NCBI RefSeq assembly: GCF_001005315.1
Contig: NZ_LBMG01000026.1
Span: 1 to 64,000 of the forward strand
Direction: 5' to 3'
DNA length: 64,000 nucleotides
DNA from: Kordia jejudonensis
GTDB lineage: Bacteria; Bacteroidota; Bacteroidia; Flavobacteriales; Flavobacteriaceae
In this document: positions 17,817 through 25,464 of the stretch, one piece after another
Position numbering within the stretch: the stretch's first letter is position 1
Layout of the letters: each line of letters begins with the position of its first letter
The notes under the pieces: generated by a model
What the model was told of the DNA's origin: nothing
Database searches by the model: none
What the model saw: only the letters and a program-made list of their open reading frames with translations
Program-made: the position numbers and the translations under genes

Positions 17817-19073
17817 ATGATTGCAGAAATAATTACCATTGGCGATGAAATTCTCATTGGACAAATAGTAGACACAAACTCCGTATTCATATCAAAAGCA
17901 TTAAATGAAATCGGAATCTCAGTACATCAAATTACATCCATACAAGATGACAAACAACACATACTTGAAGCACTAGAAGCCGCAAAACAAAAAGCAGATG
18001 TAGTACTAATTACGGGTGGATTAGGTCCTACAAAAGATGATATTACCAAGCACACACTTTGCGAATACTTTGACGATACGTTGGTTAAAAACGAAGCAGT
18101 TTTAGCGCATATAGAAGAGTTGTTTGCAAAATACATCACTACCTCGCCAATCTCTAACATGAACAGAGATCAAGCCTTTGTGCCTTCAAAAGCGCAAGTA
18201 TTGATGAACACTTACGGAACAGCGCCAGGAATGTGGTTGGAAAAAGATGATACAGTTTTTATTTCCATGCCAGGAGTTCCGTACGAAATGCGCGGATTGA
18301 TGACAAATTACATCATTCCAAAACTGCAAAAAGAGTTTGAACGCCCTTTCATATATCACAAAACGATACTTACGTACGGAATGGGCGAAAGTAGTATTGC
18401 AATGAAAATTGAAGACTGGGAAAATAACCTTCCAGACAATGTGAAACTCGCTTATTTGCCAAATTTTGGAAAAGTTCGATTGCGTCTTACAGGAAAAGGA
18501 ACTGATAGGGAAGAAGTGACCAATGTTGTTGATGCGTATGCACAAAAGCTCTATCCAATTATTGGCGATATCATTCGTGGTGTTGAAGGGAAAACAAGCA
18601 TTGTAACTCAAATAGGAGAATTATTAGTTGCAAAAGGTCAAAAATTGGCTGCTGCCGAAAGTTGTACAGGCGGACGCATTGCTTCACAAATAACCCAAGA
18701 ATCTGGTGTTTCTGCCTTTTTCAATGGAAGTGCTGTTACATATGCCGTACAATCTAAAATTGATCTTTTGGGCGTGCCTGAAGCACTAATTGAAGCGCAT
18801 TCGGTTGTCAGTAAGGAAGTTGTAGAAGCAATGGCAGTTGGAGCAAAAAAAATATACAAAGCCGATTATGCAATGGCTACAACTGGAAACGCAGGACCTG
18901 CAAAAGGCAACTCAAATGTGGAAGTTGGAACCGTTTGTATCGGAATTGCAACTCCTGATGGAGTTATTTCGCAAGAATTTAATTTTGGACAACCAAGAGA
19001 AAAGGTAGTAAACAAAGCGGTTACCAAGGCTTTTGAAATGTTGCTAGAAGAAATTTTAAAAAACAGTAAATAA
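17817..19073 (+). CDS. cinA: CinA (NMN deamidase / competence-damage protein)
   Basis: A 418-residue two-domain protein. The N-terminal MoCF-biosynthesis-like domain begins with AEIITIGDEILIGQIVDTNS and contains LITGGLGPTKDD, as in COG1058. The C-terminal CinA domain has AAAESCTGGRIASQITQESGVSAFFNGSAVTYA and the NAGP motif TGNAGPAKGN, as in NMN amidohydrolases that recycle pyridine nucleotides. The length and both domains are complete. It sits just upstream of the L28 promoter. Confidence 0.95.
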   Translation: MIAEIITIGDEILIGQIVDTNSVFISKALNEIGISVHQITSIQDDKQHILEALEAAKQKADVVLITGGLGPTKDDITKHTLCEYFDDTLVKNEAVLAHIEELFAKYITTSPISNMNRDQAFVPSKAQVLMNTYGTAPGMWLEKDDTVFISMPGVPYEMRGLMTNYIIPKLQKEFERPFIYHKTILTYGMGESSIAMKIEDWENNLPDNVKLAYLPNFGKVRLRLTGKGTDREEVTNVVDAYAQKLYPIIGDIIRGVEGKTSIVTQIGELLVAKGQKLAAAESCTGGRIASQITQESGVSAFFNGSAVTYAVQSKIDLLGVPEALIEAHSVVSKEVVEAMAVGAKKIYKADYAMATTGNAGPAKGNSNVEVGTVCIGIATPDGVISQEFNFGQPREKVVNKAVTKAFEMLLEEILKNSK

Positions 19074-19076
19074 ATA

Positions 19077-19107
19077 TTTGCTGAGAAAATAAAAAAATGT
19101 AAATTTG
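19077..19107 (+). promoter_or_regulatory. strong -33/-7 promoter of the L28 operon
   Basis: TTTG at 19077-19080, a 19-bp spacer, and TAAATTTG at 19100-19107. This is the best match to the Bacteroidetes consensus in the window. The start site should fall near 19114, about 30 bases before the rpmB ATG. Confidence 0.8.
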
Positions 19108-19143
19108 CACCTCGTTTTTGAATAACTTAAAAGTTTAGTACAG

Positions 19144-19380
19144 ATGTCAAGAATTTGTGAATTAACAGGTAAGAAAGCTATGGTAGGGAATAATGTTTCC
19201 CATGCAATGAATAAGACAAAACGCAAATTTAATGCGAATCTTACAAAAAAGCGTTTCTATATCCCTGAAGAAGATAAGTGGGTTACTTTAAAAGTATCTA
19301 CTTCAGCATTGAAAACAATCAATAAAATAGGGATCTCTGCGATGCTTAAACAAGCAAGAGCAAATGGTTTTATTAAATAA
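19144..19380 (+). CDS. rpmB: 50S ribosomal protein L28
   Basis: Large-subunit ribosomal protein of 78 residues with the L28 start SRICELTGKKAMVGNNVSHAMNKTKRKF. Complete and of usual length. First gene of the conserved Bacteroidetes order L28-L33-DUF4295-FtsY, with a near-consensus promoter directly upstream. Confidence 0.98.
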   Translation: MSRICELTGKKAMVGNNVSHAMNKTKRKFNANLTKKRFYIPEEDKWVTLKVSTSALKTINKIGISAMLKQARANGFIK

Positions 19381-19412
19381 TATACAGTCATAAAGTATAA
19401 ATACCAACAGTA

Positions 19413-19595
19413 ATGGCGAAGAAAGGAAATAGAGTTCAAGTGATACTAGAGTGTACAGAGCACAAAGCTTCTGGACAATCAGGAACTTCACGTTATATCA
19501 CAACAAAAAACAAAAAGAATACTCCAGATAGATTAGAGATTAAGAAATTTAATCCAATCTTAAAGAGAATGACTGTTCACAAAGAAATAAAATAA
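19413..19595 (+). CDS. rpmG: 50S ribosomal protein L33
   Basis: Large-subunit ribosomal protein of 60 residues ([18 protein letters not shown], then [21 protein letters not shown]). Only one CxxC-type cysteine is present (Cys at ILECTEH), so it is the zinc-free L33 type. Sits 32 bases after rpmB and 6 bases before the DUF4295 gene. Confidence 0.98.
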   Translation: MAKKGNRVQVILECTEHKASGQSGTSRYITTKNKKNTPDRLEIKKFNPILKRMTVHKEIK

Positions 19596-19601
19596 TAAGT
19601 C

Positions 19602-19751
19602 ATGGCAAAGAAATCAGTAGCATCCTTACAAACAGGATCAAAAAGACTAACAAAAGCAATCAAAATGGTAAAATCTCCAAAATCTGGAGCTTACACATTT
19701 GTAGAGTCAATCATGTCTCCAGATAAGGTGAACGATTGGTTAAAAAAATAA
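19602..19751 (+). CDS. DUF4295 protein
   Basis: Very small basic protein of 49 residues (MAKKSVASLQTGSKRLTKAI...SPDKVNDWLKK). The family is confined to Bacteroidetes and always follows L33; its role is unknown, though location and charge suggest a ribosome-associated protein. Starts six bases after the rpmG stop and ends before a terminator. Confidence 0.95.
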   Translation: MAKKSVASLQTGSKRLTKAIKMVKSPKSGAYTFVESIMSPDKVNDWLKK

Positions 19752-19774
19752 GTATATATTTTATACGATCACAT

Positions 19775-19804
19775 AGCTACTTTCGAAAGAGAGTAGCTTT
19801 TTGT
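19775..19804 (+). terminator. terminator of L28-L33-DUF4295 operon
   Basis: AGCTACT (19775-19781) pairs with AGTAGCT (19792-19798), followed by a T-run. It separates the ribosomal cluster from ftsY. Confidence 0.85.
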
Positions 19805-19979
19805 TTTTATACCTGAACCAAAAAGATGACAGTTTTTCATGTTGATACATACAGGCAAGATAATTGACAACTCAAAAGGTATATAAACAACAATGTAAAA
19901 TATATACTAATTTTAAGTATCTTGTTTTGCAATTTCTACAATCAATCTGATTGACAGGATTAACACAGTAACACGAATT

Positions 19980-20936
19980 ATGAGTTTTTTTAAAAGAATA
20001 TTTTCATCAGAAAAAAAAGAAACACTTGACAAAGGTTTAGAAAAGTCAAAATCCAGTTTTCTTTCAAAATTGACAAAAGCCGTTGCCGGAAAAAGTAAAG
20101 TTGATGATGAAGTTTTAGATAATTTAGAAGAAGTACTTGTCAGCAGTGATGTTGGCGTAGATACAACACTAAAAATTATTGATAGAATAGAAGAAAGAGT
20201 AGCCAAAGATAAATATTTAGGAACAGACGAGCTAAATAAAATTCTTCGTGAAGAAATCGCAGGCTTGCTCTCTGAAACCAATTCAGGCGAAGAAACAGAA
20301 TATACCATTCCAGCCGACAAAAAACCGTATGTACTTATGGTAGTAGGTGTCAATGGTGTTGGAAAAACTACAACTATTGGTAAACTAGCATATCAATTTA
20401 ATAAAAAAGGACTCAAAGTTGTACTTGGTGCAGCAGATACATTTAGAGCTGCCGCAATAGATCAATTACAAGTTTGGGCAGATAGAGTAGGCGTTCCTAT
20501 TGTAAAACAAAGTATGGGAAGCGATCCTGCTTCAGTTGCATACGATGCGTTACAATCTGGTGTTGCACAAGATGCAGATGTCATAATAATTGACACCGCT
20601 GGACGATTGCATAACAAGGTAAACCTCATGAAAGAATTGACGAAAGTGAAAAAAGTAATGCAAAAAGTCATTGGCGATGCGCCACACGACGTATTACTTG
20701 TTTTAGATGGTTCTACTGGGCAAAACGCATTTGAGCAAGCAAAACAGTTTACAGCAGCTACAGAAGTAACTACGCTGGCTGTGACAAAACTTGACGGAAC
20801 TGCAAAAGGAGGAGTTGTGATCGGAATTTCTGATCAATTTCAAATTCCTGTAAAATATATTGGCGTCGGAGAAGGTATCGAAGATTTGCAAGTATTCAAC
20901 AAATATGAATTTGTGGATTCATTCTTTAAAAAATAG
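19980..20936 (+). CDS. ftsY: signal recognition particle receptor FtsY
   Basis: SRP receptor GTPase (318 residues) that docks ribosome-nascent-chain-SRP complexes at the inner membrane. An N-terminal basic/amphipathic stretch (MSFFKRIFSSEKKE) is followed by the four-helix N domain and the NG GTPase: G1 GVNGVGKTTT (123-132), DTFRAAA, DTAGR, TKLDGTAKGG. It lacks the long acidic A domain of the E. coli protein, normal in this phylum. Position after DUF4295 is conserved. Ends before a bidirectional terminator. Confidence 0.97.
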   Translation: MSFFKRIFSSEKKETLDKGLEKSKSSFLSKLTKAVAGKSKVDDEVLDNLEEVLVSSDVGVDTTLKIIDRIEERVAKDKYLGTDELNKILREEIAGLLSETNSGEETEYTIPADKKPYVLMVVGVNGVGKTTTIGKLAYQFNKKGLKVVLGAADTFRAAAIDQLQVWADRVGVPIVKQSMGSDPASVAYDALQSGVAQDADVIIIDTAGRLHNKVNLMKELTKVKKVMQKVIGDAPHDVLLVLDGSTGQNAFEQAKQFTAATEVTTLAVTKLDGTAKGGVVIGISDQFQIPVKYIGVGEGIEDLQVFNKYEFVDSFFKK

Positions 20937-21028
20937 AAACCTCCATTCTTAGCTGTTGAAATTATATAATCAATTAGATATTTAGATTTGTACATAAGCT
21001 TCAAGAAAACAAATACAGATACAAACAA

Positions 21029-21059
21029 AAAAGCTGCATATTTATCATATGCAGCTTTT
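21029..21059. terminator. bidirectional terminator, ftsY / FnIII lipoprotein
   Basis: Perfect 12-bp stem (21029-21040 with 21048-21059) with A-run and T-run flanks, between convergent genes. Confidence 0.92.
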
Positions 21060-21084
21060 CTTATATTAAATATTTTCTATAAAA

Positions 21085-22422
21085 TTAAATCTTCGTGAGT
21101 CGAATCACAACTTCTGTCAACGGTACATTTACACAAGTAGCACTTCCTGTATCTTCTATAAATCGAATATCAATAGTAGTATCATCGATCATATCATACA
21201 TTGTCGGTGTCGCAGCGCCTAATCCTAACAATACATTATCGGCTCCACAATTGAAGTTCGTATCTTGATCGTTATTCACGCTCACAGTTCCATCACAATT
21301 TAATGTAAAGTTAAACGTCATTGTTGGTTGCGTTCCTGCCACATCTAAATTTGCTAAATACTTAACAGTAATACTTCTTTCTGTATCAGAAACTGCTACA
21401 ATATCAACCGCAACAGGATCTCCAAAAATTGGCTCGTCCGTATTTCCAACCTCTTCATAAGTATACATTCCTGTGTATCCTAACGAAGGAGTCAAAACAC
21501 CTACATTACTTACCCAAGCACTTGTAGTTGCCATTCCACATGAACCTCTTACAACAAAAGTATACGCAGTATTTGGGCATAAATTAGTAACCGTATATGT
21601 AGAATTATTAGTAGTTATTGCAGTAGCCGTATTTGCATCAAATCCAGCAGCTTCTGCATAACGAACTTCCCAGCTCGTTTCTCCATTCGAATCCCAATCT
21701 AAAACAACTGAATTCTGTGTAGCTGTACTTGTTAAATTTAATGGAGGTAAGCATGTTACAAATCGGAAAGGTCCTCTAAAGGAACTTGAACTTCCTGCTT
21801 GGCTACCATCTGTATTGTCATTACAATTGGCACGTACATAAAATTCATATTCGGTATTTGGAGCTAAATCCATTACTGTATGTTCTGTATTATTTCCAGT
21901 AGCAACCGTAGGAACTTCATCTAAATTGAAACCTACTGGTCCGTATTTAATTTCCCAAGCAATTTCGTTTCCACCTGGCATCCATGTAAAAGTAGCAGAT
22001 GTTTTTGTCAAATTCATAATTCCTAAATCTGTCGGTGCTGGACAAGAAGTGCGGAACTGTAAAGGTCCAAACCATTCGTTATTCGGCAAGTTACAATCAG
22101 ACTTTACATAGAATTCATATGAAGTTTGTGGCGCAAGTCCACCAATACCAGTACTTGTTGTTGGTGCATTAACAATAGTACCTGCATCAGGATCAAAACC
22201 AGGTGCTCCATAAGAAACTAACCAAGTTACGCCTGTAACAGGCAAACACTCTCCAGCGTCGTTTACGCTTCCACACCAATTCAATCTTGCAGATGTATCA
22301 GTAATGTTTGAAGTAAAAGATGCTACAACAGGTTGGCATGGTTGTATGATCTCTGGAATTTGTACATCATCTGAACACGAAAATACAAATCCTATTAGTA
22401 GAAGTAAAACTACTTTTTTCAT
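21085..22422 (-). CDS. lipoprotein with fibronectin type III repeats
   Basis: Surface or periplasmic lipoprotein of 445 residues. Lipobox FSC with the lipidated Cys16 follows MKKVVLLLLIGFV. Three FnIII-like modules follow (SARLNWCG..., SATFTWMPGG..., NSVVLDWDSNGE...), each with the Tyr-rich TSYEFYVKSDC / TEYEFYVRANC / AYTFVVRGSC ending typical of Bacteroidetes. The last 140 residues are a distinct beta-rich domain (YTGMYTYEEVGNTDEPIFGD...) of unknown type. Start taken at 22422, not seven codons upstream, since the signal peptide begins there. Ligand unknown. Confidence 0.85.
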   Translation of the reverse strand: MKKVVLLLLIGFVFSCSDDVQIPEIIQPCQPVVASFTSNITDTSARLNWCGSVNDAGECLPVTGVTWLVSYGAPGFDPDAGTIVNAPTTSTGIGGLAPQTSYEFYVKSDCNLPNNEWFGPLQFRTSCPAPTDLGIMNLTKTSATFTWMPGGNEIAWEIKYGPVGFNLDEVPTVATGNNTEHTVMDLAPNTEYEFYVRANCNDNTDGSQAGSSSSFRGPFRFVTCLPPLNLTSTATQNSVVLDWDSNGETSWEVRYAEAAGFDANTATAITTNNSTYTVTNLCPNTAYTFVVRGSCGMATTSAWVSNVGVLTPSLGYTGMYTYEEVGNTDEPIFGDPVAVDIVAVSDTERSITVKYLANLDVAGTQPTMTFNFTLNCDGTVSVNNDQDTNFNCGADNVLLGLGAATPTMYDMIDDTTIDIRFIEDTGSATCVNVPLTEVVIRLTKI

Positions 22423-22553
22423 AAATTTTTTTTTTGGTATCACAAATATATAAAAACAATGAAGAGTTTATAATTTAGAAGCCAAAAAATCAAGAATTCC
22501 AAATAGTTAAACTTTAAGATCGTATCTTTATATGCTACAAATAACGTATTAAA

Positions 22554-24185
22554 ATGAAGAAAATTATATTTTTTGCCGTTCTATTTTCATCAATTGCTTG
22601 TCATACCCAAAAAACAGATCAAAGTGAAAATGATATCTCAGCTATTAGTGAAAAAGAATTCAGAGAATTTAAAGTTTTAGATTCCAAAGTAGTTGATAAT
22701 CAGTATGTTTTAAATTATGTTTCAAAACAAATAGCAGATTTTACAGAAGCCGATTATCAAAAACTAAAACCATTTATTTTAGAAAAAAATATTCTCGAAT
22801 TACAAAAGAGCAGATCCAACGGTGTATTTACCTATGAAACACTAGTGAAATTTTACATTTATAGAATCAAAAAATACGATCGGAACAACGAATTGTCATT
22901 AAATGCTGTCATTAGCATCAATCCAACTATAATTGCTGAAGCAAAACAAAAAGATCAAGAATTTTTAAATAAAAAATTAAAACCGGCCATTTTTGGAATG
23001 CCAATTCTACTAAAAGATAATGTCAATGCTGCTGGAATGCCAACAACTGCTGGAGCTGTTGCTTTAAAAAACAACACTGCCGATGATGCATACATTACCA
23101 AAAGACTAAAAGAAGAAGGTGCATTAATTTTAGGAAAAGCAAACCTAAGTGAATGGGCGTACTTTTTCTGTGGCGATTGCCCAAGTGGCTACAGTGCTGT
23201 TGGAGGACAAACCTTAAATCCGTATGGAAGAAAAATATTTGATACAGGCGGATCAAGCTCAGGAAGTGGCGTTTCCATTGCCGCAAACTTTGCAGTAGCG
23301 GCTGTCGGAACTGAAACTGCTGGTTCCATACTCTCACCGTCAAGTCAAAACTCTGTAGTTGGCTTAAAACCTACAATCGGATTGCTAAGTCGCTCAGGAA
23401 TTGTTCCTATTTCAAGTACCTTAGACACACCAGGACCAATGACCAAAAGCGTAATAGATAACGCGATTTTGCTAGGCGCTTTGTACGGATATGACAGTAC
23501 TGACAGCAAAAGTAAATCGTTAAAATATTCAGGAAGTTACTATTACACAGGTATCAAAAACGGAAATCCTTCTGTAAAAGGAAAACGTTTTGGCGCATTT
23601 ACACGTCTGATGAAAGACACTTCATATCTACAAGCTATTGAAGTATTAAAACAACAAGGCGCGGAAGTTGTAGAAATTCCAGAAGAAGAAATAGGTTTGC
23701 CAAAATTCATCAATCTCTTAAATTTAGACATGAAAAAAGACTTGCCTGAATATTTCAAAAATCATACAGGAAAAGAAATTTCACTAACGTCAGTACAAGA
23801 TGTAATCGATTTCAACAAAAAAGATTCGCTTACTTCAATGCCATACGGGCAAAAATTATTCTACGGAATTGTCAACGATAAAGCCAATAAAAAGGAATTC
23901 TCAGACATGAAAAAAACATTGCATGACAATGGAAAAACGTATTTTGATATTCCGATGGAAAAGCACAATTTGGATGCTGTGTTATCTATCAATAACTATC
24001 ACGCGGCGTTTGCGGCTGTTGCCGAATATCCTGCCTTAACTGTTCCGATGGGCTATACGGAAAAAGGCGAACCAAAAGGAATTACCTTTATCGGAAAGCC
24101 ATTTACGGAGAAAAATTTACTAGAATGGGCATACACATACGAACAAGCTTCCAAAAAACGAAAAGCACCAAAAAACTATAATTAA
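22554..24185 (+). CDS. lipoprotein amidase (amidase signature family)
   Basis: Exported hydrolase of 543 residues with the amidase-signature fold. Lipobox ends at Cys16 (SIAC). The Ser-cisSer-Lys triad regions are present: Lys in [11 protein letters not shown], Ser in the glycine/serine motif [10 protein letters not shown], and Ser in [13 protein letters not shown]. The family hydrolyses amides, sometimes peptides or fatty acid amides. It most resembles secreted amidases whose substrates are not known. The C-terminus is complete (KRKAPKNYN). Confidence 0.88.
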   Translation: MKKIIFFAVLFSSIACHTQKTDQSENDISAISEKEFREFKVLDSKVVDNQYVLNYVSKQIADFTEADYQKLKPFILEKNILELQKSRSNGVFTYETLVKFYIYRIKKYDRNNELSLNAVISINPTIIAEAKQKDQEFLNKKLKPAIFGMPILLKDNVNAAGMPTTAGAVALKNNTADDAYITKRLKEEGALILGKANLSEWAYFFCGDCPSGYSAVGGQTLNPYGRKIFDTGGSSSGSGVSIAANFAVAAVGTETAGSILSPSSQNSVVGLKPTIGLLSRSGIVPISSTLDTPGPMTKSVIDNAILLGALYGYDSTDSKSKSLKYSGSYYYTGIKNGNPSVKGKRFGAFTRLMKDTSYLQAIEVLKQQGAEVVEIPEEEIGLPKFINLLNLDMKKDLPEYFKNHTGKEISLTSVQDVIDFNKKDSLTSMPYGQKLFYGIVNDKANKKEFSDMKKTLHDNGKTYFDIPMEKHNLDAVLSINNYHAAFAAVAEYPALTVPMGYTEKGEPKGITFIGKPFTEKNLLEWAYTYEQASKKRKAPKNYN

Positions 24186-24589
24186 TGTAAGTTCGACGTT
24201 GAAAATTTAGTTTGATACTTTTCTTTTCCGCAGTATAGCAGGAATTTTTCGTTAAAAATTTTTGAATCCTTGGAAATCGAAGATTCATGAACTCCTTGAT
24301 TTAAAATAAAAGATAGTGAACTAAAAAATTTAGAAAGATTCATGTGGTTTTAGTTTTTTCCAAAAAGAAAAACTAAAAATACCTCTGGAAATGCTGTGCA
24401 TTCATGAATACTTTAATTTAAAAATATAAATGACATGAACTAAAAGTTCCCTTTTTTTTGTTTCTTTTCTTTGGGAAAGCAAAGAAAATGAAAATAAAAC
24501 ACAGGAAATGTGATTTTAGCAGAGAGTTTCTAAACTTAAACATGAATTGAATCAGTTATATCAAATTCACATTATTTAATATAAAAATT
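24186..24589. other. non-coding region with T-rich hairpins
   Basis: Contains an imperfect hairpin around 24345-24397 (TTTAGTTTTT paired with AAAAACTAAA) and a second at about 24461-24489 (TTTTCTTTG with CAAAGAAAA). They could terminate the amidase transcript. No frame was recognised. Confidence 0.45.
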
Positions 24590-24718
24590 AGGGCGTTCCC
24601 ATCATCAAAAAAGCACCAAACTTCACGTATTGAGTTTCCTCAATGTTCCGTTTGGTGCTTTTTTAATGCTCGTCGGGCTATTCGCGTTACACGGTAACTG
24701 CTACTATCCCTAACGCAA
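24590..24718. repeat. structured intergenic element with conserved-looking ends
   Basis: Begins GGGCGTTCCCATC, ends TCGGGCTATTCGCG...ATCCCTAACGC, and carries a long nested hairpin between. I recall the end motifs as a dispersed element of flavobacterial genomes, but cannot verify this here. No coding potential. Confidence 0.55.
24610..24666. terminator. long nested hairpin with T-run
   Basis: A perfect 13-bp outer stem (24610-24622 with 24651-24663) encloses a second 6-bp hairpin (ATTGAG / CTCAAT) and is followed by T residues. It lies between the amidase and the convergent three-gene operon. Confidence 0.8.
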
Positions 24719-24801
24719 AATGTGCTCTACAATTACCTTCTTTAGTTGTCACATGAACCGCAGTAAAAATATTGAATAAAGAAAGAAAATAAAAGCAAGA
24801 A

Positions 24802-25458
24802 TCAACTTCCTAGTTGTTTTTGTTCAGGAGTATCCAAATTGCTATCATCTTTTCCGTTGTCCATTGCAAGTTCAATAAAATCGCCTGCTAACGTAGTAAT
24901 CAATCCACCAGCGCGAACCAAAATAACCAATGCGTAAAAAACATTTTTATTAATTGGCGCATATCCTAAACCGGCAGGCAAATAATGAATTGCCATTCCT
25001 ATATTACTCATCTTCAACAGTTTTTTCGGCATGACTGCCATAGCAATAATAATTCCTACAGCTCCGAGTGAACAAACGGCTGGTTTTACATATTTCATAG
25101 CTAACTTTCCAACCGTACCAACACTTGAAGTTTTAAGTGCCAACATAGAAAGAATCAAAGCCAATACTAAAACGTGTAGTACAATAATAGGAACCATTAC
25201 CCATTTAATTGCTGCTGGCATTTCTATCTTTTTGTGATACAATAATCCCATAGACCAAAATGTGCCCACCAAACCGAGCATTGAAACTGTTTTTGTAATT
25301 GTTCCAACAAAACCTAAATCGGTTTCAGTGCTATCTGCGACTTCTTCTGCCGCATAAAATAAAAGTCCAAGTCCTGAAATTGCCAAACCGCTAATGGCAA
25401 ATATTCTATCAACATCATCTAACGTGTTGTCTGCTGTATTATCTATTTCTTGTGTCAT
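24802..25458 (-). CDS. integral membrane protein, last gene of TULIP-like operon
   Basis: Unrecognised inner-membrane protein of 218 residues with about five hydrophobic segments (for example ISGLAISGLGLLFYA, WVMVPIIVLHVLVLALIL, SLGAVGIIIAMAV, FYALVILVRAGGLIT). Both ends are acidic and hydrophilic. No catalytic motif is visible. It begins six bases after the stop of the 896-residue gene, so it is almost certainly cotranscribed with that and the P47-like gene. A membrane anchor, export or immunity function for the two upstream products is conceivable but not shown. Confidence 0.72.
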   Translation of the reverse strand: MTQEIDNTADNTLDDVDRIFAISGLAISGLGLLFYAAEEVADSTETDLGFVGTITKTVSMLGLVGTFWSMGLLYHKKIEMPAAIKWVMVPIIVLHVLVLALILSMLALKTSSVGTVGKLAMKYVKPAVCSLGAVGIIIAMAVMPKKLLKMSNIGMAIHYLPAGLGYAPINKNVFYALVILVRAGGLITTLAGDFIELAMDNGKDDSNLDTPEQKQLGS

Positions 25459-25464
25459 TATTGT

